A stretch of DNA of 64,000 bases from Oceanisphaera arctica (lineage in GTDB: Bacteria; Pseudomonadota; Gammaproteobacteria; Enterobacterales; Aeromonadaceae). A program made the position numbers and the translations under genes. Shown piece by piece: positions 42,761 through 51,524 of this stretch (positions are counted from its first letter, which is position 1; each line of letters starts with the position of its first letter). The notes beneath the pieces are model-generated. The model did no database searches and was not told where the DNA came from. It saw nothing but the letters and a program-made list of their open reading frames with translations. The stretch covers positions 1 through 64,000 of the forward strand of contig NZ_MPZM01000017.1 in assembly GCF_002936955.1 (NCBI RefSeq). Reading direction: 5' to 3'.

Positions 42761-44704
42761 CTAGCGCATTTTCGCCTTAGCACCAGCGCTAGCGGCCGTT
42801 TTACGGGGCTTTCGTTTGCGGAAATTCTTCGGCTTGCCGCCACCCTCCAGCCCCCTGAACGCCGCCGGGTCTACTTGGCTAATCAGCACGGGCAGCGAGG
42901 CCTCCAGCTCGGCCATAAAGTCCTGATAACCGGCCTGCTTGCGGCTGATGGCATCGAGCACCGCCTCCCAGCGGGCGGTCATGTCCGGGGTGGTGGCCGA
43001 CTCGGGCAGACTGGCGATCAGCTTGGTTCCCGCTTCGGTGGCCCGGATCTGCTTGCCCTCCCGCTTCAGGAAGCCACGATTGAACAGCAACTCGATAATG
43101 CCGGCGCGGGTCGCCTCTGTGCCCAGGCCATCGGTGTCGCGCAGTATCTTCTTGAGCTCACCGTCGGTGACATAGCGGGCAATATTGGTCATGGCCGCCA
43201 GCAGGGTAGCATCGGTAAAATGCTTGGGCGGCTGGGTCAGCTTATCGAGTAATTCGCCCTCGAGGCACAACAAGGCATCACCCACCGCAAGCGTGGGTAA
43301 CGTCGGCTGTAACTCGGGGTCTTCATCTTCTTTTTTACCCGGCTGGGCAAACAGGGCCTTCCAGCCTTGCTTCATTTGCTGGCGGGAGCGAGCGATAAAG
43401 CGGCCACCGGCGATGTCGACATCCAGCTGCTTGTCAGCATATTCCCAGGGCGGATAGAACTGGACCAGATACTGACGGGCAATCAACTGATACACGTTTT
43501 GCTCGGCTCCGGACAGCTTGCCGCCGTCCATCGCTCGGGCGGTAGGAATAATGGCGTGGTGCGCTTCGACTTTCTTGTCGTTCCAGGCCTTGCTGCGCAG
43601 GCTTAACTTCGCCTCGGCCACCGCCGGCGCCAGCTCGGGGCAGGTTTGGGCCAGGGCCCCGGTGACCGCTGCGGCCTGATGATAATGATCTTCCGGCAGA
43701 TAGCGGCAGTCGGAGCGGGGATAGGTGATCAGCTTGTGCCGTTCATACAGGGTCTGACAAACATCCAGCACCTGCTTGGCGCTGAGCCCGAAGCGACGGG
43801 CGGCGTCAATCTGCAAGGTCGACAGATTGTAAGGCAGGGGCGGCGCCTGACGGCGCTGCTTGCGTTCGGCTCCGACTACCCGCCCCGACTGACCCTGAAT
43901 GCGTTTGATGACGTTTTCTGCCAACGCCCGGGAAAGCACCCGACCTTCTTCATCCTGCCAAGGCTGACAGGCATCACTGGGCTGCCATTTGGCCTTGAAT
44001 CTCTCACCGTCGTCGGTCTGCAACAAGGCCTGTACTTCGTAATAGGGTTTGACGGTGAAGGAGCCAATGTCCTGATCCCGGCGCACCACCAGGCCCAGTA
44101 GCGGGGTCTGCACCCGCCCGACCGACAGCACCCCCTGATAACCCATTTTCTGACCCTGAATGGTACAGAGTCGACTCATGTTGATGCCATAAAGCCAGTC
44201 GGCCCGGGAGCGCGCCAGCGCCGACACCGACAGCGGCACAAAGTCCCGGTTGGGCCGCAGCGCCGCCAGCGCCTTCCTGACCGCAGCCGGGTTAAGGTCG
44301 CTGATCAGGCAGCGTTGCACCTTTTCCCGCCGGGCGGCGGACACCCCGCAGAAGCTGATCACCTCATCTACCAGCAACTGGCCCTCGCGATCCGGATCGC
44401 CAACATGAACGATGTCGTTCGCCTGTTTCAGGAGCTTTTTCAGCACCGTCAGCTGGCTGCGGGTCTTTGGCTTGGCTTCGAGCTTCCACTCGCGGGGGAT
44501 GATCGGCAGGTGTTCCAGCCGCCATTGCTTGAATGCCGGATCATAGGCGTCGGGCTGGGCCTGCTCCAGCAGATGACCAATGCACCAGCTGACCACGTCA
44601 CCGTTGCCCACACGAATAAAACCATCTCCCTTCTGATGGGGTTTGGGCAACACCTCGGCCAGGGCGCGGCCAAGGCTGGGTTTTTCGGCAATATAGAGGA
44701 TCAT
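42761..44704 (-). CDS. topB: DNA topoisomerase III
   Basis: Type IA topoisomerase that decatenates DNA and resolves recombination intermediates. The TOPRIM domain has LYIAEKPSLGRA and GDPDREGQLLVDEV, and the active-site tyrosine is in ITYPRSDCRYLP. The decatenation and core domains follow in order, and the C-terminus is a short basic tail (NFRKRKPRKTAA). I use the ATG at 44704, matching the family N-terminus (647 residues); an ATG at 44725 is possible and neither has a strong ribosome site. Confidence 0.94.
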   Translation of the reverse strand: MILYIAEKPSLGRALAEVLPKPHQKGDGFIRVGNGDVVSWCIGHLLEQAQPDAYDPAFKQWRLEHLPIIPREWKLEAKPKTRSQLTVLKKLLKQANDIVHVGDPDREGQLLVDEVISFCGVSAARREKVQRCLISDLNPAAVRKALAALRPNRDFVPLSVSALARSRADWLYGINMSRLCTIQGQKMGYQGVLSVGRVQTPLLGLVVRRDQDIGSFTVKPYYEVQALLQTDDGERFKAKWQPSDACQPWQDEEGRVLSRALAENVIKRIQGQSGRVVGAERKQRRQAPPLPYNLSTLQIDAARRFGLSAKQVLDVCQTLYERHKLITYPRSDCRYLPEDHYHQAAAVTGALAQTCPELAPAVAEAKLSLRSKAWNDKKVEAHHAIIPTARAMDGGKLSGAEQNVYQLIARQYLVQFYPPWEYADKQLDVDIAGGRFIARSRQQMKQGWKALFAQPGKKEDEDPELQPTLPTLAVGDALLCLEGELLDKLTQPPKHFTDATLLAAMTNIARYVTDGELKKILRDTDGLGTEATRAGIIELLFNRGFLKREGKQIRATEAGTKLIASLPESATTPDMTARWEAVLDAISRKQAGYQDFMAELEASLPVLISQVDPAAFRGLEGGGKPKNFRKRKPRKTAASAGAKAKMR

Positions 44705-44772
44705 AGGGGGCACTTGTTGCTGCATCTGGCTACTGTATATGAATACAGGTTAGCAGCAGGGCGGGGCCGACT

Positions 44773-45234
44773 TCAATAATCGTCCTGCAGCAAAAAGTCG
44801 TCCATGGCTTCCACCAGATAAATCCAGTCATCTTCCACCACAGGGGTCACCGGGTCTTCTTCACCCTCGCCGTACTCTTCCCAGTAATAGGCGCGTAGCG
44901 CCAGGGCAAAGTCGCCGTAGTCTTCGGCCAGGGCAGAAAGCGGGCCAAACCAGAGGATGCGGGTCAGGCCACTGGTGAGATCGTTGAGGTATTCCACCAG
45001 GGTTTCCGGCTCTGGATATTGCTCCATCAGCAATTCGAACCGCTCCCGGGCCGCCGAGGTTTGCTCCTTGTCCAGCTCACCCAGTTCTGCCACATGATCC
45101 AGGTAATCACTGAGCAGATACTCGCGGGCATGATCTTCGTCGCTCAGCCACTGGCAACGGGTCTCCTTGCGGCTGATCACCGATAACGCCACGCCCTCGT
45201 CGAGAAAACACAATCCCCATAACCGGTTATCCAT
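44773..45234 (-). CDS. Acidic protein of unknown function
   Basis: 153 residues; I do not recognise the family. It is strongly acidic, with no signal peptide or membrane segment, and mostly helical by composition (DHAREYLLSDYLDHVAELGE). The C-terminus is rich in Asp/Glu and aromatic residues (YYWEEYGEGEEDPV, EAMDDFLLQDDY). GGAG sits six bases ahead of the ATG at 45234, so it is likely a real gene. It reads towards topB with a 68-base gap. A DNA-mimic or small adaptor role would fit the charge but is not shown. Confidence 0.65.
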   Translation of the reverse strand: MDNRLWGLCFLDEGVALSVISRKETRCQWLSDEDHAREYLLSDYLDHVAELGELDKEQTSAARERFELLMEQYPEPETLVEYLNDLTSGLTRILWFGPLSALAEDYGDFALALRAYYWEEYGEGEEDPVTPVVEDDWIYLVEAMDDFLLQDDY

Positions 45235-45342
45235 TCAATACTCCGCTGCTTGCCCGTAAAGCCGCCAGTTTAACCGATAGCCGGCAAAGATGTGAGGGGT
45301 GAGGTGAAGGGCGCCTACAGGCAACGCCCGGAGCTTCAAGGA

Positions 45343-45495
45343 GGACCAAGGGATCTGCTTTACCGACCATCACATGACAGGGCCAACAAAAGCTCCTGCA
45401 ATGCTGGCACTCCCGCCGTCCCTGGCGGTCGGATGTCATGTGCTGAGCGCCACAGGGAGGTGCTTGAACGAGTCGGAGAAGCGGGCCCTTTGTCC
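45343..45495 (+). repeat. Intergenic palindromic repeat element E (one module with an enlarged loop)
   Basis: Lies in the 309-base gap between the acidic protein and msrQ; no gene is seen there. The outer stem is GGACCAAGGG/CCCTTTGTCC. The apical stem CACATGACA (45371-45379) pairs with TGTCATGTG (45434-45442), but about 54 bases separate the arms instead of four. The tail GTGCTTGAACGAGTCGG is of the family type. Confidence 0.75.
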
Positions 45496-45543
45496 GGGAT
45501 TGATATCGCAGTCAAAAAGATCGAATGTGTAATATGATGGATA

Positions 45544-46164
45544 TCACCCCACTCTCTTCGCTTTCAGCCTGGTGCGCCACCAGCGGCTCAGCTTGTCACG
45601 CCGCCACCACAACAGACTCAGACTGAGTGCCAGATAGATGGCCGGCTCAATCCAGCCGGACTTCACGCCCCACCAGAAGTGTATCGGTATCAGCAGGGCC
45701 GGCAGATAAACCCAGTTGTGCAGCCGCTGCCAGCGAGAGCCGAGCCGGCGCTGCCAGCCCCGGGTAGAGGTAACCGCCAGCAGCAGCAGCACCAGCCAGG
45801 ACACCATCCCTAAGGTAATAAAGCCGCGCTTGACGATCTCCTCGCCAATCTGGCCCCAGGCCAGCTGTAAGTCGAGCAGCAGCCACACCAGCAGGTGCAG
45901 GCTGGCATAGGCGAAGCACCAGAGCCCCAACAAGCGGCGCACCTTGATCAGGGCGCCGCTTTTCAGTTTTTTGGCCAGGGGGGAAATACAGAGCGTCAGC
46001 AGCAAGAGCCGCAGTGCCCAGTCACCGAGAAACTGCAGCAGCTCGGGAATGGGGTCGGCGCTGAAGCGCCCGACCTCGAAGGCCCAGGGCAGCCACAGCA
46101 GCGGCAGCACGGCCGCCACATGCAGCAGTGCCTTCAGCCCGGTTACCCCTTTGGGGGACATCAT
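45544..46164 (-). CDS. msrQ: Heme-binding membrane subunit MsrQ
   Basis: Quinol-oxidising membrane partner of the periplasmic methionine sulfoxide reductase MsrP. 206 residues with about six hydrophobic segments and ferric-reductase-like heme histidines, for example in FAYASLHLLVW, RWQRLHNWVYL and LLIPIHFWW. Its ATG overlaps the msrP stop by one base, so the two are coupled. Confidence 0.93.
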   Translation of the reverse strand: MMSPKGVTGLKALLHVAAVLPLLWLPWAFEVGRFSADPIPELLQFLGDWALRLLLLTLCISPLAKKLKSGALIKVRRLLGLWCFAYASLHLLVWLLLDLQLAWGQIGEEIVKRGFITLGMVSWLVLLLLAVTSTRGWQRRLGSRWQRLHNWVYLPALLIPIHFWWGVKSGWIEPAIYLALSLSLLWWRRDKLSRWWRTRLKAKRVG

Positions 46165-47189
46165 CAGTAAAACTTCCTCAAGTCCATGCCCCGGTAGAGG
46201 CTGGCGACTTCGTCTTCATAGCCGTTGAACATCAGGGTCGGCTGGCGCTCACTGCCGAACAGGCCACCTTCGGCGATGACCCGCTCGCTGGCCTGGCTCC
46301 AACGGGGATGATCCACCTCTGGATTCACGTTGGCATAAAAGCCATATTCGTAAGAGGCCAGCTGATTCCAGGTGGTGGGCGGCTGCCGGTCAGTCAGGTG
46401 GATGCGAACGATGGACTTGATGCCCTTGAAGCCGTACTTCCAGGGCACTACCAGTCTTATCGGCGCCCCGTTCTGGGGCGGCAGCGTCTTGCCGTACATC
46501 CCTACCGCCAGCATGGCCAGCGGGTTCATGGCTTCGTCCAGTCGCAGCCCTTCCACATAGGGGTAATCGATACCGCCGCCGGTAAAGCGCGAGGCCTGGC
46601 CGCGCATCTGTTCCGGATCGTAGAGAGTTTCGAAAGCCACATATTTGGCCTTGGAGGTCGGCCCGGCCGCCTTGATGATGTCCGCCAGGGGCACCCCCAG
46701 CCAGGGAATGACCATGGACCAAGCCTCGACACAGCGATGACGATAGATACGCTCTTCGAGTTGCTGTTTTTCCATCCATTCCCATACATCCAGAGTCTGG
46801 GGCCGGTCGACTTCTCCCGAGATGGTCAGGGTCCAGGGCTGGGTCTTGAACTGCTGCGCATAACGAACCGGATCCGACTTGTCGGCGCCAAACTCGTAGA
46901 AGTTGTTATAGCTGGTTGCTACCCGCTCGGCCGTTTGCGGTATGGCCAGCCGATAGGCGTCGGGCCGTTCGAAGGTCAGGGGCGTGGTGGTGGCCACGCC
47001 AGCACTGGGCGCGGATTCCTTGTCACCCAGCAGGGAACCGAGAAAGCCGGCGCTGGCCGGCCCACTCAGCGCCGCCGCCCCAAGGCCTAACCCCAGGCCT
47101 CGCAGTATCTGCCGGCGCTGACGGTAAATGGGTTCGGGGGTAACCTGATTTTCACTCAGTTCCGATTTTTTCTTGTTGTTAATCCGCAT
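46164..47189 (-). CDS. msrP: Periplasmic methionine sulfoxide reductase, catalytic subunit MsrP
   Basis: Molybdopterin enzyme that repairs oxidised methionine in envelope proteins. A twin-arginine signal ([14 protein letters not shown]) is followed by YNNFYEFG, the cofactor-cysteine segment [31 protein letters not shown] and [14 protein letters not shown]. The ATG at 47189 gives a normal signal peptide (341 residues); an ATG at 47237 would lengthen it by 16. First gene of msrPQ. Confidence 0.94.
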   Translation of the reverse strand: MRINNKKKSELSENQVTPEPIYRQRRQILRGLGLGLGAAALSGPASAGFLGSLLGDKESAPSAGVATTTPLTFERPDAYRLAIPQTAERVATSYNNFYEFGADKSDPVRYAQQFKTQPWTLTISGEVDRPQTLDVWEWMEKQQLEERIYRHRCVEAWSMVIPWLGVPLADIIKAAGPTSKAKYVAFETLYDPEQMRGQASRFTGGGIDYPYVEGLRLDEAMNPLAMLAVGMYGKTLPPQNGAPIRLVVPWKYGFKGIKSIVRIHLTDRQPPTTWNQLASYEYGFYANVNPEVDHPRWSQASERVIAEGGLFGSERQPTLMFNGYEDEVASLYRGMDLRKFY

Positions 47190-47213
47190 AAGAGGTCCGT
47201 TGTGTTTGTCTGA

Positions 47214-47241
47214 TTGCATACCAAGAGTTGCATACAAAGAG
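47214..47241 (-). promoter_or_regulatory. Direct repeat upstream of msrP
   Basis: TTGCATACCAAGAG and TTGCATACAAAGAG stand head to tail with one difference, 25 bases from the msrP start. Such adjacent direct repeats often bind response regulators; which one would bind here is unknown. Confidence 0.4.
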
Positions 47242-47262
47242 CGTTACCCGCGCGGAAAAATT

Positions 47263-48606
47263 TCACCCCTTACCTTTTTCCTTGTAGATGCCCGCCTCGA
47301 TGCCGTGCCGGTTAAGCAGCTTGTAGAAGTCGGTTCGGTTGCGTCCGGCAAGCGCTGCCGCCTGGCTGACATTGCCTTCTGTCATGCGCAGTATCTTGTG
47401 CAGGTACAGCCGTTCAAACTCGGCCCTGGCCTCGTTGAAGGTGGGAAACTGCTCGCCGCTGCCCGCCAGTATGCCTTCGAGCAGCTGCGGGCCAATCACC
47501 GGGGCCGAGGCCAGCGCCACCGCCTGCTCCACCACATTCAGCAATTGCTGCACATTACCCGGCCAGCTGGCCGCCGCCAGCATCGACAGCGCCTCGGGGG
47601 AAAACCCTGTCACCTGGGTCTGCTGACGCTGCCTGAGATTGTCCAGCGCATGACGCGCCAGCAGCGGAATATCTTCGGGCCGCTGCTGTAACGCAGGCAG
47701 GTTCAGGTTTACCACGTTGAGTCGATAAAACAAGTCTTCCCGAAAGGCCCCCTGCTCCATGGCGGAAACAAGATCCCGGTTGGTAGAAGACAAGACCCGC
47801 ACATCAGTTTCTATGCTGCGGGTGGCCCCCAGCGGTCGTACCTTCTGCTGCTCCAGTGCCCGCAATAGCTTTATCTGCAGCGAAGACGACAGTTCGCCGA
47901 CCTCTTCCAGCAGCAGGGTACCGCCCCGCGCGGCGAGAAAGACGCCCGGATGATCGGACACGGCGCCGTCGAAGGCGCCTTTGACATGGCCGAACAGCTC
48001 CGATTCCAGCAGTTGCTCCGTCATGGCGCCGCAATTGAGGGAAATAAAGGGATAATCCCGCCTCGGGCTGGCATCGTGCAGCGCCTGGGCCATCAAGGCC
48101 TTGCCCGAGCCGGAAGGTCCGGTCAGCATCACGCTGATATCCAGCGGTGCCATGCGCCGGGCCTGCTCCAGCAACGCCACCATGGCCGGGCTGCGGGTCA
48201 TGATTTTTTGCTGCCAGTCGTCTTCCATCGCCGGCAACGACACCGCCAGGGCTTCGTTGATGGTCTTGCGCAAGGCTTCCTTGTCGATAGGCTTGGTCAG
48301 AAAGCCGAACACACCGGAACGCGTAGCGCTGACTGCGTCGGTAATGGAGCCGTGGGCGGTCATGATCACCACCGGCAGCCCCACATGCTGGCGCTGAATC
48401 CGGTCGAACAAAGCCAGACCATCCATGCCATCCATACGCAGATCGCTCAACACCAGATCCGGCCTTTCCTGCTCCAGCCACTCCAGCGCCTCGGCGCCGC
48501 TGGCGGCCGTGTTCACCTCGAAGCCTTCGCTTTTCAGGCGCAGACCCAATAGCTTCAGCAGGCTGACGTCGTCATCCACCAGCAGTATTCGGGCTTTACG
48601 CTTCAT
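47263..48606 (-). CDS. glrR: GlrR-type response regulator with altered sigma-54 loop
   Basis: 447 residues, closest to GlrR (QseF), which in E. coli activates sigma-54 promoters of the GlmY/GlmZ small RNAs. The receiver has Asp55 as phosphate acceptor and Lys105. The AAA+ domain has Walker A GPSGSGKA (163-170). The sigma-54 contact loop reads GAFDGA (210-215) where the family has GAFTGA, and Walker B is GGTLLLEEVGE with Glu234 in place of the usual Asp. The C-terminal Fis-type helix-turn-helix NVSQAAALAGRNRTDFYKLL is intact. Six bases after qseG. Confidence 0.9.
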   Translation of the reverse strand: MKRKARILLVDDDVSLLKLLGLRLKSEGFEVNTAASGAEALEWLEQERPDLVLSDLRMDGMDGLALFDRIQRQHVGLPVVIMTAHGSITDAVSATRSGVFGFLTKPIDKEALRKTINEALAVSLPAMEDDWQQKIMTRSPAMVALLEQARRMAPLDISVMLTGPSGSGKALMAQALHDASPRRDYPFISLNCGAMTEQLLESELFGHVKGAFDGAVSDHPGVFLAARGGTLLLEEVGELSSSLQIKLLRALEQQKVRPLGATRSIETDVRVLSSTNRDLVSAMEQGAFREDLFYRLNVVNLNLPALQQRPEDIPLLARHALDNLRQRQQTQVTGFSPEALSMLAAASWPGNVQQLLNVVEQAVALASAPVIGPQLLEGILAGSGEQFPTFNEARAEFERLYLHKILRMTEGNVSQAAALAGRNRTDFYKLLNRHGIEAGIYKEKGKG

Positions 48607-48611
48607 GGCGT

Positions 48612-49115
48612 CTACTCTCGGAATTTACGTTCGTTGATCTGCTCATCGATGCTGGCCAGCTCCTTCAGTTTGCGCGTCAGGGTGTCGACCTGCTGCTGGC
48701 GTTCGGCCAGCTGCCGTTGCTGGTTCAGCAGTTCCTGATTATAGCCCTGATAGGCACCAAAAAATTGCTGCACCCGGGTGTTCACCGCCGGCAGGTGCTG
48801 TTTGAACAGCTGCTGGGCCTGCTGCCGCTGGCTGATACTGGCCCGCGGATGGCTTAACCACAAGGCCAGTTTCAGCTCCTTGTTGGCGGACTCACTGTTG
48901 GCAGACATTTGCTGCCACTTCTGTACCTGTTGCTGACGCTCGGCTTCGCTGCTGTGCATCATATCGGCCGACAGCTGCAACCAGTCATTGAGCTCCTGAT
49001 TGTCGGAAGCCGGACTCCAGATGGGATCTGCCTGCTGCTGATAAGGCAGCGAAAACGGCAATGAACAGCCAGTCAACATCAAGGCCAGCACACCGCAATA
49101 CAACGCTCTATTCAT
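48612..49115 (-). CDS. qseG: QseG-like outer membrane lipoprotein
   Basis: 167 residues with lipobox LTGC (Cys17), followed by a soluble, Gln-rich region ending in a predicted coiled coil (NQQRQLAERQQQVDTLTRKL). Position between glrK and glrR and this layout fit QseG (YfhG), which in E. coli binds the sensor GlrK. It overlaps the end of glrK by eight bases. Sequence similarity in this family is low, so the name rests mainly on context. Confidence 0.75.
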   Translation of the reverse strand: MNRALYCGVLALMLTGCSLPFSLPYQQQADPIWSPASDNQELNDWLQLSADMMHSSEAERQQQVQKWQQMSANSESANKELKLALWLSHPRASISQRQQAQQLFKQHLPAVNTRVQQFFGAYQGYNQELLNQQRQLAERQQQVDTLTRKLKELASIDEQINERKFRE

Positions 49116-50547
49116 CTTTTATCCCTTTGTTATTATCTCTTGGCAGACTCAGCTCAAAACAAACCAGCTCTGCCACGCTTGTATTCAATATCAGGCGCCC
49201 GCCCATGCTGACGGCGGCCTCCCGCGCGATACTCAGCCCGATACCGGAGCCTTTCAGCACCCCCTTGCGCACCTGGCTACCCTGCACGAAGGGTTCGAAA
49301 ATGCGCTCTCTGTCCCGCTCCGGTATCGGCTGACCGGTGTTCGCCACCGTCAGCACGTAATCTTCTGCCTCGGAGTGGGCTTCCACCCTGATCTCGCCGC
49401 CGACGTCGGCGTAATTGACCGCATTGGAGATCAGATTATCCAACACCAGCTTGAGTCGATGCCCATCGGCCAGCGGACATGCATTATCCAGCGTCAGGCT
49501 TACCTCTAACCTCTTGTTTTCGATGGTCAGCCGATGGGCCTCCAGGCTTTGCTTCAGCAGTGGTAACACCACTACCGGCTCCTGATAGACCTGCACCTGC
49601 TGAATGCGGTTGTAATCGAGCAGTTGCTCGATCAGGCCCTGCAGGCGAAAGCTGTTATGTACCAGCAGCTCGCAGATTTCTTCCTGATCGGCGGTCAGCG
49701 GACCCGTCACCTGTTCCAGCAACAGGTCGGCTCCTTCCCTAAGGCTTGCCAGCGGCGTTTTCAGCTCGTGGGAAAGGTGACGCAAAAATTGCAGCTTCTG
49801 TGCTTCAAGCTCGCGTAACCGCTGATGCAGCCACTGCAGCTTGTCGCCCAGCGCCACCAGCTCCGCCGGGCCCCGTATCGGTTTTTCGTCCGGCTCGACT
49901 CCGGCACCCAGGCTAAGAATTCGCCGCTCCAGCTGTCGAACCGGACGAATGATGAGGTAGGTAAACAGCAGTACCAATAACAGGCTGGCGCCCCCCAGGG
50001 CCGCGCTCAGCATCCAGAGTTGCTGCCGCACCTGAATAACATGTTCCCGCAGCTGCCGAATGCGTCCGTCAATCTGTGCCCGGGTCAACTGATCCAGCGC
50101 CAGGGTGTCGCTGTTGAAGGCGTTAAACATCTCCACTCGCTCACGAATCTGTTCACCACTGGCCTGGGCCAGATCCACCAGATAGACCAGCTGTTGCTGC
50201 AAGGAGGCGCCCAGGTCGCCGCCGTCTATCCCCAGCAACAGCTGATCCAGCTCCAGACGATAGCGTTCCAGCAACCGCAGATAGGAGTGACGTAATTCCG
50301 GATTTCCCAATACCGCATAGCGACGGATGGCACGCTCCATCTCGAGGGCAAGATCGTTCATATCCGAGGCACGCCGGGTATCGATGACAGCGCTTTCAAT
50401 CCCGTCCTGCGCCAGCAGGTTGACCCTGTCCAGGCTGCGGCCGTTCTGGATGACCAGCAGGATCAGAGGTAGCAATACCAGGGTAAAGGCGATCAATACC
50501 AGTCGCAGCAAAGAGCGGGGGGCAAACCCCCTGACCGCGTTAGACAT
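49108..50547 (-). CDS. glrK: Sensor histidine kinase GlrK
   Basis: 479 residues. TM1 spans about residues 14-33, a periplasmic domain 34-175, TM2 about 178-199, then HAMP, HisKA with His260 in HLSHELKTPLASLREG, and the ATPase domain (NLISNAVNYAD, GSGIGLSIARE). In E. coli GlrK (QseE) phosphorylates GlrR to control glmY. First gene of glrK-qseG-glrR. A MITE-like element begins 24 bases upstream of its start. Confidence 0.92.
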   Translation of the reverse strand: MSNAVRGFAPRSLLRLVLIAFTLVLLPLILLVIQNGRSLDRVNLLAQDGIESAVIDTRRASDMNDLALEMERAIRRYAVLGNPELRHSYLRLLERYRLELDQLLLGIDGGDLGASLQQQLVYLVDLAQASGEQIRERVEMFNAFNSDTLALDQLTRAQIDGRIRQLREHVIQVRQQLWMLSAALGGASLLLVLLFTYLIIRPVRQLERRILSLGAGVEPDEKPIRGPAELVALGDKLQWLHQRLRELEAQKLQFLRHLSHELKTPLASLREGADLLLEQVTGPLTADQEEICELLVHNSFRLQGLIEQLLDYNRIQQVQVYQEPVVVLPLLKQSLEAHRLTIENKRLEVSLTLDNACPLADGHRLKLVLDNLISNAVNYADVGGEIRVEAHSEAEDYVLTVANTGQPIPERDRERIFEPFVQGSQVRKGVLKGSGIGLSIAREAAVSMGGRLILNTSVAELVCFELSLPRDNNKGIKDE

Positions 50548-50570
50548 TATTCATACACTCAATCGGTTAT

Positions 50571-50838
50571 TAGGGTCTGTTGACCTTTCGAGATGATTTT
50601 TACAGCAGTTTGTGGGGTCTTGATACAAGGCAACGCTTATGCCATGTAGTCATTCTACATAAATGAGCGATAACGCAGTAGCAAGACCCCACAAACGCTG
50701 CCCTGCTGGTTCGGCTAAACGCGTTTTTCTCTTTGTTGAGAGGGCATTGCTTAGAATGACTAGGCTACCCTCCTCTCGCCGCGATAAAAACGCGTTTAAC
50801 TCGAACAAAATTTCACCGCGAAAGGTCAACAGACCCTA
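50571..50838. mobile_element. MITE-like element with perfect terminal inverted repeats
   Basis: 268 bases without a coding frame. Ends are TAGGGTCTGTTGACCTTTCG and its exact reverse complement at 50819-50838; the outer TA may be a target duplication. Inside are further inverted pairs: CAGTTTGTGGGGTCTTG with CAAGACCCCACAAACGCTG, TAGTCATTCT with AGAATGACTA, and TAAACGCGTTTTT with AAAAACGCGTTTA. From memory, elements with these ends are common in marine gammaproteobacteria. The remaining part of the 504-base gap (50839-51051) shows no gene. Confidence 0.85.
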
Positions 50839-51051
50839 GCAACGCAGAATAACAAAAATGCCTGAAAACGCAGACTACAGAAACAAAAACGGTCACCCGA
50901 AGCGTATCGTGCGCGCCAGCTCCTGGCCGTAAAGCCGCCGCTGCTATCGCAACGGCAGGGCCCTGACTATCAATCGTTCAGTCTGTACCTATTGGCTTAC
51001 CGGGCGTAACAATGCCACACTTGGTTTATGAGTAATGGAAGGAGAGTTGCG

Positions 51052-51459
51052 ATGGCAACAGTAAGCGAAATTATGCGGCACAGCCTGCCGTTACTGAGGG
51101 CCGAGATGTCGATCACCGAGGCGCTGGATAAACTGCTGGCGTCCGAGTTGAGTGGTTTGCCGGTAGTAGACTCTCAGCGGCAGATTATCGGCTTTCTGTC
51201 TGAGCAGGACTGCATCCCCAAGTTAATTAACGCCAGTTACCACTGCGATAACAGGGTCACGGTCAATGACCTGATGCGCAAGGATCCGTTGACGGTCACT
51301 CCAGATGCCGATGTATTCGAGCTGGCTCGCACCATGGGCGGCGCCAAACCCAAACTTTATCCGGTAGTAGAGGAGAGTAAAGTCATCGGTATCGTGACCC
51401 GCCATCAGGTAATGATTTTTCTCAACAAGCAGCTGCAAAACTGCTCTATCAGTTACTGA
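51052..51459 (+). CDS. CBS-domain pair protein
   Basis: 135 residues made of two CBS motifs (residues about 7-60, VSEIMRHSLPLLRAEMSI, and 72-125, VNDLMRKDPLTVTPDADV). Such stand-alone pairs bind adenine nucleotides and act as energy or ligand sensors; the target here is unknown. The ATG at 51052 has AAGGAGAG ahead; an ATG at 51028 is weaker. Ends at a strong bidirectional terminator shared with asnA. Confidence 0.85.
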   Translation: MATVSEIMRHSLPLLRAEMSITEALDKLLASELSGLPVVDSQRQIIGFLSEQDCIPKLINASYHCDNRVTVNDLMRKDPLTVTPDADVFELARTMGGAKPKLYPVVEESKVIGIVTRHQVMIFLNKQLQNCSISY

Positions 51460-51477
51460 TAACAATTTTCATAACGT

Positions 51478-51506
51478 AAAACGGGAACCCGAGGGTTCCC
51501 GTTTTT
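51478..51506. terminator. Bidirectional terminator between the CBS gene and asnA
   Basis: AAAACGGGAACCC-GA-GGGTTCCCGTTTTT: a 10-base perfect stem with A and T runs on the two sides, serving both convergent genes. Confidence 0.9.
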
Positions 51507-51524
51507 ACATTTCTGCGCCGCCGA

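Noticed and set aside
50571..50838. A coding gene inside the MITE-like element
   Set aside because: No frame of useful length or with a ribosome site; the sequence is almost wholly made of inverted repeats.
50839..51027. A GlmY/GlmZ-type small RNA next to glrK, as in E. coli
   Set aside because: I could not find the conserved GlmY sequence or a clear sigma-54 promoter or terminator in this stretch; it may be elsewhere or too diverged to see.
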